A stretch of 64,000 nucleotides of DNA from Selenobaculum gibii (lineage in GTDB: Bacteria; Bacillota; Negativicutes; ICN-92133): the NCBI RefSeq assembly GCF_030273445.1, contig NZ_CP120678.1, forward strand, positions 2,023,501-2,087,500. The letters run 5' to 3'. Below, in pieces: positions 33,648 to 42,714 of this stretch; position 1 is the first letter of the stretch; the number at the start of each line of letters is the position of its first letter. The translations under genes were made by a program, and so were the position numbers. The notes below the pieces were generated by a model. The model was given only the letters and a program-made list of their open reading frames with translations, made no database searches and was not told the origin of the DNA.

Positions 33648-35783
33648 ATGTTTTCACAGGCTAAACAAATTTTAAAGCGCTTTTATGGCTACGATAGTTT
33701 CCGCCCCGGTCAAGAAAAAATCATCAAGAGTTTCCTAGCTGGCGAAGATACCGTTGCTATCATGCCGACAGGTGCCGGTAAATCTATTTGCTTTCAAGTC
33801 CCGGCACTTCTGCTTGATGGCTGTACACTTGTTATTTCCCCTTTAATTTCCCTAATGAAAGACCAAGTAGATGCCCTCATAAATCAAGGAATACCTGCTA
33901 CTTATATCAACAGCTCTCTTTCCTCTGCTGAATTAAATCGTCGTCTATACGATATTTCCGCAGGTAAGTACAAACTGATCTATGTTGCTCCAGAGCGTTT
34001 GTCCGCAGATTTTTTCCAAACCTGCCTAATTAAAACTACAATTAGTATGATTGCAATAGATGAAGCCCACTGTCTTTCTCAATGGGGGCATGATTTTCGA
34101 CCAAGTTATCAACTCATCTACCCGTTTATTCGTCAATTGCCAAAACGTCCATTAATCGGCGCATTTACTGCAACAGCTACCCCTGAGGTTAAAGACGATA
34201 TCATCAATTTACTCGGACTTTATCATCCGAACATTCAGGTAAGTGGTTTTGACCGTCCTAATTTGTACTTTAATGTATTACGCGGGGAAAACAAACAAAA
34301 ATTCATTCTCCATTATGTCAAAACTCACGCTTCTCAATCAGGAATTATTTATGCTGCAACACGCAAAGAAGTCGATGCGATTTTTGCTTTATTATCAAGT
34401 AAAGGCTATAAAGCAGGACATTATCATGCGGGTTTAAGTGATGAAGAACGCATTCGTGAACAAGATCGCTTTCTTTATGATGACATTCAAGTCATGGTTG
34501 CTACCAATGCCTTTGGTATGGGAATCGACAAATCCAATGTTCGTTATGTTATTCATTATAATATGCCACGCAATATGGAAGCATATTATCAAGAAGCCGG
34601 ACGTAGTGGTCGCGATGGCGAGCCCGGGGAATGTACCCTTCTATTCAGCCCACAAGATACAATGCTACAAAAATTTCTGATTGACAAATCTGTAGAAAAC
34701 CCAGATCGCAAACAACATGAATTAAGCAAATTACAAACGATGGTCGATTATTGCCACACCCCAAACTGTTTAAGAAATTATATTATTTCGTATTTTGGCG
34801 AAACCGATGCCCCAACAAGTTGCGATAATTGTAGCAATTGTACAGATGAAAGCGAATTAATTGACATTACCGTAGATGCGCAAAAAGTATTTTCCTGTAT
34901 TCTTCGTTTAAATGAACGTTTTGGAATCACCATGATTGCCGAGGTCTTAAAGGGATCACAAAATAAAAAATTATTGCAATTTCGTTTTGACAAATTATCT
35001 ACCTATGGCTTATTTGCAAATAGAACGGTGAATGATATCAAGCTCTTAATTCAACGATTAATTGCCACACAATATCTCATGCTTACAGAAAGTGAATATC
35101 CAGTTGTTCGCCTTACTTCTTTGGCTTATACTGTTTTAAAAGGAGACCAAAGCGTCTGGCAGAAGGTAATAAAAACAAAACAAGTAGCCTCAGATGACCT
35201 TTTATTTCAAGAACTTCGTAAGTTGCGTAAAGAAATTGCAGATGCAGAAAAAATTCCTCCATATCAAGTCTTTGCTGATAGCACCCTTCATGAAATGTGT
35301 AAATATCAACCGACAACACTAGAAGCAATGCAGGATATTAAAGGTGTTGGCGAAGTCAAACTAAACAAATACGGACAATTTTTCATTACAGCCATTCGTG
35401 TATTTACCCCTGAAGATACAGTATCTTCCCCATCAAAAACAATGGAAAAGCCACCTTCAACCAGCGAACCAAAAACCCCTACCCATTTACTTACACTTAA
35501 CTTATTCACCCAAGGGCTTTCATTGACGGAAATCGCAAATGAAAGATCCTTAACCACCGCAACGGTTTTTAATCATTTAGTCAAAGCTGCAAATGAAAAT
35601 TGTGTTGTCGATTGGGATAGATTTATTCGCCCTGAATATGAAGAGCAAATTCTAAACGTTATTCACAAACTGGGCCCCGCACCGCTTCGCCCATTAAAGG
35701 ACGAACTGCCAGAAGAAATCACTTATGATGAAATCAAGGCAGTGATTGCGAAACATTTTGCTAAATCATCGAATAAAAACTAA
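33648..35783 (+). CDS. recQ: ATP-dependent DNA helicase RecQ
   Basis: A 711-residue 3'-5' helicase for recombination and repair. Walker A PTGAGKS is at 40-46, followed by DEAH (IAIDEAHCLSQWGHDFR), motif V/VI (ATNAFGMGIDKSNVR, YYQEAGRSGRDG), the zinc site (CHTPNCLRNY with CDNCSNC), an RQC winged helix, and an HRDC domain (PPYQVFADSTLHEM). Residues ~600-705 hold the extra helix-turn-helix found in Firmicute RecQ. The length is at the long end of the family. It is followed by its own terminator. Confidence 0.97.
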   Translation: MFSQAKQILKRFYGYDSFRPGQEKIIKSFLAGEDTVAIMPTGAGKSICFQVPALLLDGCTLVISPLISLMKDQVDALINQGIPATYINSSLSSAELNRRLYDISAGKYKLIYVAPERLSADFFQTCLIKTTISMIAIDEAHCLSQWGHDFRPSYQLIYPFIRQLPKRPLIGAFTATATPEVKDDIINLLGLYHPNIQVSGFDRPNLYFNVLRGENKQKFILHYVKTHASQSGIIYAATRKEVDAIFALLSSKGYKAGHYHAGLSDEERIREQDRFLYDDIQVMVATNAFGMGIDKSNVRYVIHYNMPRNMEAYYQEAGRSGRDGEPGECTLLFSPQDTMLQKFLIDKSVENPDRKQHELSKLQTMVDYCHTPNCLRNYIISYFGETDAPTSCDNCSNCTDESELIDITVDAQKVFSCILRLNERFGITMIAEVLKGSQNKKLLQFRFDKLSTYGLFANRTVNDIKLLIQRLIATQYLMLTESEYPVVRLTSLAYTVLKGDQSVWQKVIKTKQVASDDLLFQELRKLRKEIADAEKIPPYQVFADSTLHEMCKYQPTTLEAMQDIKGVGEVKLNKYGQFFITAIRVFTPEDTVSSPSKTMEKPPSTSEPKTPTHLLTLNLFTQGLSLTEIANERSLTTATVFNHLVKAANENCVVDWDRFIRPEYEEQILNVIHKLGPAPLRPLKDELPEEITYDEIKAVIAKHFAKSSNKN

Positions 35784-35807
35784 GCATTCATCTTTAACCT
35801 AATATTA

Positions 35808-35863
35808 AGGGGAGATAGCATGAAACTCTTTCATACTATCTCCCCTAATTTAATTTTTTTCTT
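35808..35863 (+). terminator. Terminator of recQ
   Basis: AGGGGAGATAG (35808-35818) pairs perfectly with CTATCTCCCCT (35836-35846) and is followed by TTTAATTTTTTTC. Its loop also contains a small ATGAAA/TTTCAT stem. Confidence 0.8.
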
Positions 35864-36214
35864 TATTTTATCATGATAAAAATATATTTCTTGAACAATA
35901 TAGTACTCTTTGAAGCAACTGTTTAAATTTTCATTTTTAAAATTTTTCTCGATGATAACGCTCTTCTCTACCTTCTATAAAAAACGACCTGAAATCACAC
36001 ATTTCCCCGATAACATTATAAGGCAAATAATAGCAAAAGCTTATTTTTTTGAGTTTTTTTCCCATTTTATATAAAGAAAATAATATAGCAAGAAAATAAT
36101 AATTTAATAAAAAAGCCAGAACATCCCCTACCATCTACCGACAAAATGTGATATATTATTCTTTGTGTGCAATATTAGGGCACAAATGTTTTTTGTAAGG
36201 AGAGAATAAATTTC
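35864..36214. other. Intergenic region without a supported gene
   Basis: This AT-rich stretch between recQ and the symporter gene contains a 65-codon minus-strand frame (35937-36134) without a ribosome site or family features. The symporter's promoter must lie near 36140-36190, but I could not define it. A GGAGAG ribosome site is at 36201-36206. Confidence 0.6.
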
Positions 36215-37567
36215 ATGGATTTACTTCAAATATTAAACGAAATAGATAGTTTCGTTTGGGGACCACCATTAATCACATTGCTGATTGGCACAGGTATTTT
36301 ACTTACAATTCGCTTAGGTCTTATTCAAGTCTTTCGATTACCTTTAGCGTTAAAATTAATTTTTACATCACAAAGCAAAGGTTCTGGTGACGTAAAAAGC
36401 TTCAGTGCATTATGTCTAGCACTTGCGGCTACCGTTGGAACAGGTAATATTGTCGGCGTAGCAACTGCAATTAAAGCAGGTGGTCCAGGAGCATTATTTT
36501 GGATGTGGCTTGCCGCTTTCTTCGGCATGGCAACAAAGTATGCCGAAGGTTTATTAGCAGTAAAATATCGCATCACAGATGCAAATGGTCAAATCGCTGG
36601 CGGTCCAATGTATTACATTGAAAAAGGTCTTGGTGAAAAATTTCGTCCTTTAGCTATCTTTTTTGCATTTAGTTGTATTCTTGTAGCTTTACTTGGTATC
36701 GGTACATTTCCACAAGTGAATGCAATCGTATCTAGCATAGAATTATCTTTCGGACTCCCAATTATTGCAACTTCATTAATTTTAACTGGTGTTGTAGCTG
36801 CGGTTACCTTAGGTGGTATTCAAAGTATTGCTAAGGTTTCTTCTAAAATCGTTCCTGCAATGGCTTTAATTTATATTGCTGTCTGCACATCAATTCTTGC
36901 TCTTAATTTTGATAAACTTCCTGATGCAATTTCCCTTGTAGTGAGCAGTGCATTTTCTGCTACAGCAGCTACAGGTGGGTTTCTTGGAGCAACAGTCATG
37001 ATGGCCATGCGTAACGGGATTGCTCGTGGTGTTTTCTCTAATGAATCCGGTCTTGGAAGTGCGCCGATTGCCGCTGCGGCTGCAAAAACAAAATGGCCTG
37101 CTGAACAAGGCTTAATCTCTATGACAGGTACTTTTATTGATACGATTATTATTTGCTCCATGACTGGCTTAACTTTGATTTTAACTGGCGTATGGACAGG
37201 TGATGCAGCTGGAGCTGCAATGACTTCTGATGCTTTCTCAAGTATCTATGGCATGCTTGGGTCACAAGTATTAACACTTTGTCTTGTATTATTTGCCTTT
37301 ACCACAATTCTCGGCTGGAATTATTATGGGGAACGCAGCTGTGTATATTTATGGGGGGTAAAAAGCATTAAACCTTTCCGTTATATCTTCATTTTAATGA
37401 TTTTGTCAGGTGCTTTCTTAAAACTCGATGCAATCTGGATTCTTGCCGATATTGTAAACGGGTTAATGGCATTGCCTAACTTAATTGCCCTTATTTGTTT
37501 ATCCGGCATCATTGTAAGCGAAACGAAAAAATATATGCAGCATTTAAAATCCCAGAAAAATAAATAA
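36215..37567 (+). CDS. Sodium:alanine/glycine symporter (AGCS family)
   Basis: A 450-residue inner-membrane transporter with about eleven helices. The family signatures are GTGNIVGVATAIKAGGPGAL with WMWLAAFFGMATKYAEG, GGPMYYIEKGLG, and the late FSNESGLGSAPIAAAAA and GWNYYGERS segments. It moves alanine or glycine with Na+. The length is normal. Single gene with its own terminator; regulation not visible. Confidence 0.95.
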   Translation: MDLLQILNEIDSFVWGPPLITLLIGTGILLTIRLGLIQVFRLPLALKLIFTSQSKGSGDVKSFSALCLALAATVGTGNIVGVATAIKAGGPGALFWMWLAAFFGMATKYAEGLLAVKYRITDANGQIAGGPMYYIEKGLGEKFRPLAIFFAFSCILVALLGIGTFPQVNAIVSSIELSFGLPIIATSLILTGVVAAVTLGGIQSIAKVSSKIVPAMALIYIAVCTSILALNFDKLPDAISLVVSSAFSATAATGGFLGATVMMAMRNGIARGVFSNESGLGSAPIAAAAAKTKWPAEQGLISMTGTFIDTIIICSMTGLTLILTGVWTGDAAGAAMTSDAFSSIYGMLGSQVLTLCLVLFAFTTILGWNYYGERSCVYLWGVKSIKPFRYIFILMILSGAFLKLDAIWILADIVNGLMALPNLIALICLSGIIVSETKKYMQHLKSQKNK

Positions 37568-37579
37568 CAAGAAAACCAA

Positions 37580-37618
37580 AAGCCCAAGTAGCGAAAACTC
37601 TCTACTTGGGCTTTTTTT
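37580..37618. terminator. Terminator between the symporter gene and paaK
   Basis: AAGCCCAAGTAG (37580-37591) pairs with CTACTTGGGCTT (37602-37613), with a T-run after it on the plus strand. It stands between convergent genes and probably serves mainly the symporter. Confidence 0.8.
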
Positions 37619-37622
37619 ATTT

Positions 37623-38858
37623 TTAGCAATAACGTTTATCAATCACACGGGCTGTTTTCTTTTCACTGCGAGGTAAATCACCAATACAAACTACCTCTGT
37701 TTCTATCATAATACCGATTTTCGTTTTAAAGTGACGTTTTAGCGATTTTTCAATTGCTTGATTTTCTGCATCAGCTTGTTTTTCCACACGAAGTAACATA
37801 CAATCTTTATTTTCTTTACGGTCGAGAACAATTTGATATTCGCTGCTCGTTCCATCAATCCCTTTTAGTACATCTTCAATTTGTCCTGGATAGATGTTTA
37901 CTCCTTTAATCTTTATCATATCATCCGTTCTACCAAGAATAATATCATGACGCGGGTACTCAAGCCCGCAAGAGCATTTTCCTTTTAATAATCGCGTTAA
38001 ATCATGCGTACGATAACGAATGAGTGGTGCTCCTTCTTTTGTTAATGTTGTAACAACTAATTCACCAACCTCACCTTCTGGTAAAACTTCACCACTCACA
38101 GGATCAATAATTTCAAAATATAAATGGTCATCCCAATAGTGTAAACCGTTATTTTCTTTACAACTAATTGAGATACCAGGCCCATAGATTTCTGTTAATC
38201 CATAAATATCATAAATATCTACACCTAATTCATCAACAATACGATTACGCATTTTTTCGCCCCAGCGCTCTGAACCAATAATTGCTGTTTTTAATTTGAT
38301 TCTATCTTTCATCTGACGTTTTGCAATCTCTTCAGCCAATAATAACGCATAAGAAGATGTTGCTGTAAGTGCAGTTGCCCCTAAATCCACCATCATTTTT
38401 AACTGTTTTTCTGTATTCCCCGGCCCCATTGGGATTGCCATTGCTCCAAGTTTTTCTGCGCCACGTTGAAACCCAATGCCTGCTGTCCATAAGCCATAGC
38501 CTGGCGTAATTTGTATGCGATCTTTTTTCGTTAATCCCGCAATCGTCATACAACGCTGCATCATCATACCCCATGTTTCCACGTCGTTTTCTGTATACGG
38601 AATAACAATTGGATCACCTGTCGTTCCAGAAGAGGAATGAATACGTACAACCTCTTCATCCGGCACTGCTTGAATATCCAATGGATAGGCTTTTCTCAAT
38701 TCTCCTTTCGTTGTAAATGGAATCTTTGCAATGTCATCAGGCGATTTGATATCTTCAAAAACTAAGCCAGTCTCTTTATATTTCGCCCGATAAAATGGAC
38801 TATTTTCAATTACTCTAGCAAATACGCGTTGAAATTTTTCAAATTGTTCCTGTTTCAT
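37623..38858 (-). CDS. paaK: Phenylacetate/aryl-acetate CoA ligase
   Basis: The protein activates phenylacetate or a related aryl acetate to its CoA thioester with ATP. The 411-residue form is slightly short for the family (~430). Motifs are the P-loop-like HSSSGTTGDPIV, YGLTEIYGPG, IRYRTHDLTR, and the hinge/catalytic end GRTDDMIKIKGVNIYP. The start is the ATG at 38858: it overlaps the iorB stop (ATGA) and has GGGAG 8 bases before it. It is the last gene of iorA-iorB-paaK, so the three share the T-box leader. With IOR, it links aryl acetates, aryl acetyl-CoA and aryl pyruvates. Confidence 0.92.
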   Translation of the reverse strand: MKQEQFEKFQRVFARVIENSPFYRAKYKETGLVFEDIKSPDDIAKIPFTTKGELRKAYPLDIQAVPDEEVVRIHSSSGTTGDPIVIPYTENDVETWGMMMQRCMTIAGLTKKDRIQITPGYGLWTAGIGFQRGAEKLGAMAIPMGPGNTEKQLKMMVDLGATALTATSSYALLLAEEIAKRQMKDRIKLKTAIIGSERWGEKMRNRIVDELGVDIYDIYGLTEIYGPGISISCKENNGLHYWDDHLYFEIIDPVSGEVLPEGEVGELVVTTLTKEGAPLIRYRTHDLTRLLKGKCSCGLEYPRHDIILGRTDDMIKIKGVNIYPGQIEDVLKGIDGTSSEYQIVLDRKENKDCMLLRVEKQADAENQAIEKSLKRHFKTKIGIMIETEVVCIGDLPRSEKKTARVIDKRYC

Positions 38859-39454
38859 TTTGCACACTCCCTTACGTCGTAAGAATATCCAATATCGAAA
38901 GCCTTGCGATTTAGCTCTAAAAATCTTGGTGGCAAATTTTCTTCTAACGTTTTTATAATGTCCGCCTTTGTAAAGGGAAGTAACTGCGCTTTTATTGCTA
39001 CACCAAGCATGATTACATTCAATACTTTTGCCGAACCTGCTTTTTTACATAATGCATTTCCATCTATAACAATCACTTTTTTTGCTTGCTGTTTTGCAAA
39101 CGCAATAATCTTTTCCACTTCATATGCGCCAACACCAAGCGAAGCTGTAACAGGCATAATTGGATTCACATTTAATAACACTGTTCCTTCATTATGCAAA
39201 TAGGAAATGTTTCTTACCGCTTCTGCTGGTTCAAACCCAATGACAACTTCTGCCTGCCCTTTAGGAATTGCTGGCGAACAGCTTTCCTGCCCAAGCCTTA
39301 CATGACTGACTACTGAACCACCGCGTTGTGCCATCCCAATCGTTTCAGAGGTATGCGCTGGATAAGCTTGATTGATTGCTGTCTGCGCTATGATTTTTGA
39401 TGCGAGTACCGTACCTTGCCCACCTACACCTGCTAATAAACAATTCAAATTCAT
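38855..39454 (-). CDS. iorB: Indolepyruvate:ferredoxin oxidoreductase beta subunit
   Basis: The 199-residue gamma-type 2-oxoacid oxidoreductase domain opens LLAGVGGQGTVLASKIIAQ and has the conserved SETIGMAQRGGSVVSHVR and ANNPIMP-like VNPIMPVTA segments. It partners IorA, which carries TPP and iron-sulfur clusters, to interconvert aryl pyruvates and aryl acetyl-CoA with ferredoxin. The reading frame overlaps iorA by 4 bases and paaK by 4, typical of tight translational coupling. Confidence 0.95.
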   Translation of the reverse strand: MNLNCLLAGVGGQGTVLASKIIAQTAINQAYPAHTSETIGMAQRGGSVVSHVRLGQESCSPAIPKGQAEVVIGFEPAEAVRNISYLHNEGTVLLNVNPIMPVTASLGVGAYEVEKIIAFAKQQAKKVIVIDGNALCKKAGSAKVLNVIMLGVAIKAQLLPFTKADIIKTLEENLPPRFLELNRKAFDIGYSYDVRECAK

Positions 39455-41244
39455 GCTTCACAACCTCCAATCGCATTTACCGGACAAACCTGGCTGCATA
39501 ATGTACAACCATAACATAAATTTGTATCAATGATCGATTTACCATTACTCGTTAAAGAAATCGCCGGGCAGCCAATCTCTCTAATACACTTTTTACAACC
39601 AATACATTCTTCATTTACCTTTAATTTAGGTCTAGGTTTTACGATTGCAATGCATGGTGCTTCGAACAGTACAACGGATACTTTCGGAAATGCTACCGCC
39701 TCTGTTACTGTTTCAATCGCCAATTTCAAATCTAATGGATTTGCTCTTTTTATAAATTCAACATTGCAACCACGAAGCACTTTTTCAATGTTGACTTTCT
39801 CCGTAACATCGCCCATCATCGTCTTCCCAGTTCCCGGATGTGGTTGATGGCCTGTCATCGCGGTTGTTGAATTATCCACAATAATTACGGTAATATCCGT
39901 TCCATTGTAAACGGCATTAATAATTCCTGGAATTCCAGTATGGAAAAACGTTGAATCGCCAATGAAAGCAATATGTTTTGCACTCTTATCCGCTCTAACT
40001 AAACCCTGTGCCATCGTAATACCTGCCCCCATACAAAGACAAGTGTCTACCATATCCAGCGGTTTTGCATTCCCTAGTGTATAGCAACCGATATCTCCTG
40101 TAAAAATAGCTTTTTGCTTTGCTCTTTTCATTGCCATTTTTACACTATAGAATGAAGCTCGATGCGGACAGCCCGCACATAATACCGGCGGACGAATTGG
40201 CAGCTCTGGCAACGTTATTTCATTACTCTGCTTTTGTTCTATACCAAAAAATTTATGTATTGCAGATTTTACGGTTTCATAATTATTACTCCCTGCAACA
40301 TTTGTATCTTGCGTTAACTTTCCGCGAATTTCTACTGGCAAATGATATTTTCCACAGATTTTTAAAAGCGCTTCTTCAATGACCGGATCAAGTTCTTCAA
40401 CGACAAGCACTTCATCCACCCCATCTAAAAACTCTCTTGCTAAATTTTCTGGAAATGGATGACTCGTCGCCAGCTTTAACACTTTTGCCTCTAGCTTCTC
40501 ATCTGATAAAACTTCTTTAACATAAGTAACCGATACTCCATTTGCTACAATGCCGCGTTTTCCTTTACCTGTAATCATATTGTAATGAAGTGTTGAAAAA
40601 TCTTCGCCAATCTTTCCTTCATTAGCATGAATTTTTAAATGATTTTGATAAGATAGCTTCGGAAAAATCACCCATTTCGAATCTTTTACAAAGCCTTCAA
40701 TTTCACGTTTAACGACTCTTTCATCTACATCCACCGTCGAGCAAGCATGACAAACTTGTGTCGTTGGGCGAAAAATTACAGGGGTCTGATATTTTTCTGA
40801 ATAATTAAATGCATCACCAATCATTTCATATGCTTCTTCTGGAGTAGAAGGATCAAAGACTGGTAAATGAGCAAACTGCGCAAAATGCCGTGTATCCTGT
40901 TCTGTTTGCGAAGAGATCGGCCCTGGGTCATCAGCAACTAAGACTACCATACCACCTTTTACCCCAATATAAGCGAGACTCATCAATGGGTCACTTGCTA
41001 CATTTAAGCCAACTTGTTTCATTGTGACTAAACTTCTAGCACCTGTATAAGCAGCACCAGCCGCAACTTCAAGCGCAACTTTTTCATTAATTGACCATTC
41101 TACATATAAATCAGCTTTTGCTTTTGCAATTGTCTCCAATACTTCTGTTGAAGGTGTCCCTGGATAACCTGACACGACATTTACACCAGCACGAATCGCC
41201 CCTAATGCAATTGCTTCATTTCCCATCAATAATCTTTTTGCCAT
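39451..41244 (-). CDS. iorA: Indolepyruvate:ferredoxin oxidoreductase alpha subunit
   Basis: A 597-residue subunit. The N-terminal pyrimidine-type domain has GYPGTPSTEVLE, and the TPP-binding domain has GDIGCYTLG and GDSTFFHTGIPGIINAVYN. The C-terminus holds two [4Fe-4S] motifs (CIGCKKCIREIGCP and CYGCTLCSQVCPV). I set the start at the ATG at 41244 because it gives MAKRLLMGNEA after GAGGAG; longer in-frame extension runs into the T-box terminator. The enzyme oxidises indole-, phenyl- or hydroxyphenylpyruvate with ferredoxin, or works in reverse. The Trp-type T-box suggests the biosynthetic direction here. Confidence 0.95.
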   Translation of the reverse strand: MAKRLLMGNEAIALGAIRAGVNVVSGYPGTPSTEVLETIAKAKADLYVEWSINEKVALEVAAGAAYTGARSLVTMKQVGLNVASDPLMSLAYIGVKGGMVVLVADDPGPISSQTEQDTRHFAQFAHLPVFDPSTPEEAYEMIGDAFNYSEKYQTPVIFRPTTQVCHACSTVDVDERVVKREIEGFVKDSKWVIFPKLSYQNHLKIHANEGKIGEDFSTLHYNMITGKGKRGIVANGVSVTYVKEVLSDEKLEAKVLKLATSHPFPENLAREFLDGVDEVLVVEELDPVIEEALLKICGKYHLPVEIRGKLTQDTNVAGSNNYETVKSAIHKFFGIEQKQSNEITLPELPIRPPVLCAGCPHRASFYSVKMAMKRAKQKAIFTGDIGCYTLGNAKPLDMVDTCLCMGAGITMAQGLVRADKSAKHIAFIGDSTFFHTGIPGIINAVYNGTDITVIIVDNSTTAMTGHQPHPGTGKTMMGDVTEKVNIEKVLRGCNVEFIKRANPLDLKLAIETVTEAVAFPKVSVVLFEAPCIAIVKPRPKLKVNEECIGCKKCIREIGCPAISLTSNGKSIIDTNLCYGCTLCSQVCPVNAIGGCEA

Positions 41245-41271
41245 CTTTTTATCTCCTCTACTCAAAAATAC

Positions 41272-41543
41272 AAATAAAAAAGCATCTGTCCATATAAGGA
41301 CAGATGCATGATCTGCGTTTACCACCTTGTTTGCCACTATAAAAAGCGACCACCTCTATTGAATGCTATCACATTCTCAGCTCATTAACGTAAGCATACG
41401 TTGTCGCTAATAAATTAAAATCGTTCACGACACCCTCAAGGGCCCACTTATTCATTCCGCTTCCTGCTAAGTTCCAGCCCCCTTAGCTCTCTGTGAGTGC
41501 GCTAATGATTTTACTCCCCTATCACCAGTTTCAATCTTTATTC
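41272..41543 (-). promoter_or_regulatory. T-box leader of iorAB-paaK, apparent UGG (Trp) specifier
   Basis: On the minus strand Stem I carries AGAGAG, GGCTGGAA and AGGAAGCGGAATGAA. The specifier loop reads AAGTGGGCCCTTGAGG, placing TGG (Trp) at the codon position one purine before the CC-UUGAG block. The T-box bulge is AAGGTGGTAAACGCAG. The terminator follows: GCATCTGTCC (41282-41291) pairs with GGACAGATGC (41298-41307), then a T-run. Uncharged tRNA would favour the antiterminator and switch on iorAB-paaK. The UGGN base is U, which suits an A discriminator best and a G only by wobble, so Trp is likely but not certain. Confidence 0.85.
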
Positions 41544-41559
41544 ATCTTTTAATACACTT

Positions 41560-41588
41560 AATCTAACACATCAGTTTTATATTGTCAA
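41560..41588 (-). promoter_or_regulatory. Sigma-70-type promoter of the T-box operon
   Basis: On the minus strand TTGACA (41583-41588) and TAGATT (41560-41565) are separated by 17 bases and lie just upstream of the T-box leader. Confidence 0.7.
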
Positions 41589-41657
41589 TATTTTTTCTCT
41601 ATGTTTTTACTCAAAGGACAAATGTTTAACCTGTCTACATGATCCTAAACCTAAGCT

Positions 41658-42581
41658 TTAGGTATGATGACTTAACACTTTACTATACAAGTAACCTTCT
41701 CGAACACCAGACATACTTACCCTTAATAAGCAGCTTTCATACTTTTTTAACAATGTGTTTAAAATAATCAATCCAGGCATCAACGTACGCAAACGATATG
41801 GTGCGATTCTCGAAATCACATCTAAAAGCTGCCGTGGAGCTTTTTCTCTTTCTTGCATTAACACCTCTGTAATTTGATAAACATCTTTTGATTCCAATTC
41901 ATTACGCCATTGTAGATTTTGATAAAAATTCTGCTTTAATTTATTTACCGCTCTTACCGTTCCCCCCACTCCATACCCAAACTTATATTGCGCATGTGTA
42001 AAATCTTTATCATCCGTTTGCTCTAATTTTTCTAAAACAGCCCGTTCAATCTTCTCTTTTTCCTCTATTGTTGGATGTAATCCTACAATATAATCCCGAT
42101 AAGCACTCAAAGACCCTATTTGTAAACTCAAAGCTTTCTGATAAATTCCTTTTTTATAGATGACCAATTCCGTACTACCGCCACCAATATCAATCAATAT
42201 TCCATCTGATAATGATTGCAATCTTGATGCACCAATAAAACTTAACTTACCTTCTTCCTCTCCCGATATCACTTCTATTTTTAAATTTGTTTGTTGCTCA
42301 ATTTCATCTACAGCTTCCCTACTATTTGATATATTACGAAATGCAGCTGTAGCAAATGCATATTTATTCTGCACATTAAAATTTTCTAAAATCATTCTAT
42401 ATTTATTTAAAACATGACATGCTTTCTCAATTCCTTGTTTAGACATCGCTCCATTTTTTACATAAGAAGCTAAACCAGTTGCATCTTTCTTATGCAATAA
42501 AACACGAAACTTAACATTTTCAACTTTATAAATCGTCATTCGAATTGTATTTGAGCCAATATCGATAACTCCATATACCAA
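41658..42581 (-). CDS. Ppx/GppA-family phosphatase
   Basis: A 307-residue ASKHA-fold protein: GVIDIGSNTIRMTIY (phosphate 1 loop), FATAAFRNISN, EVISGEEEG, and GILIDIGGGSTELVIY (phosphate 2 loop). It lacks the C-terminal HD-like extension of long Ppx/GppA enzymes, as many Firmicute homologues do. It should hydrolyse polyphosphate or pppGpp. The start is a TTG at 42581, with AGGAGAG 8 bases before it. It is a single gene, divergent from the amidase-like gene. Confidence 0.9.
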   Translation of the reverse strand: MVYGVIDIGSNTIRMTIYKVENVKFRVLLHKKDATGLASYVKNGAMSKQGIEKACHVLNKYRMILENFNVQNKYAFATAAFRNISNSREAVDEIEQQTNLKIEVISGEEEGKLSFIGASRLQSLSDGILIDIGGGSTELVIYKKGIYQKALSLQIGSLSAYRDYIVGLHPTIEEKEKIERAVLEKLEQTDDKDFTHAQYKFGYGVGGTVRAVNKLKQNFYQNLQWRNELESKDVYQITEVLMQEREKAPRQLLDVISRIAPYRLRTLMPGLIILNTLLKKYESCLLRVSMSGVREGYLYSKVLSHHT

Positions 42582-42652
42582 GGCAATCTCTCCTAACTAT
42601 GACACCGCTAACTACTTTGAAGTAAAATTCGACATGAACGTAAAAATTACCT

Positions 42653-42680
42653 TTGACCATAATTTAAATTGTAGTATAAT
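42653..42680 (+). promoter_or_regulatory. Sigma-70-type promoter of the amidase-like gene
   Basis: TTGACC (42653-42658) and TATAAT (42675-42680) are 16 bases apart. Transcription would start near 42687, which rules out the in-frame ATG at 42634 and supports the TTG start at 42715. Confidence 0.75.
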
Positions 42681-42714
42681 TGATAAATATTGCGTAGATG
42701 GGAGAATTTTATCA

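Noticed and set aside
35937..36134. 65-codon minus-strand frame between recQ and the symporter gene
   Set aside because: No ribosome site, no family motif, and AT-rich sequence expected to leave such frames open by chance.
41245..41337. Longer N-terminus for IorA
   Set aside because: The extension is translated from the T-box antiterminator and terminator; MAKRLLMG after GAGGAG is the family start.
42634..42714. ATG start 27 codons upstream for the amidase-like protein
   Set aside because: It lies upstream of a good TTGACC/TATAAT promoter and has no ribosome site; the signal peptide begins at the later TTG.
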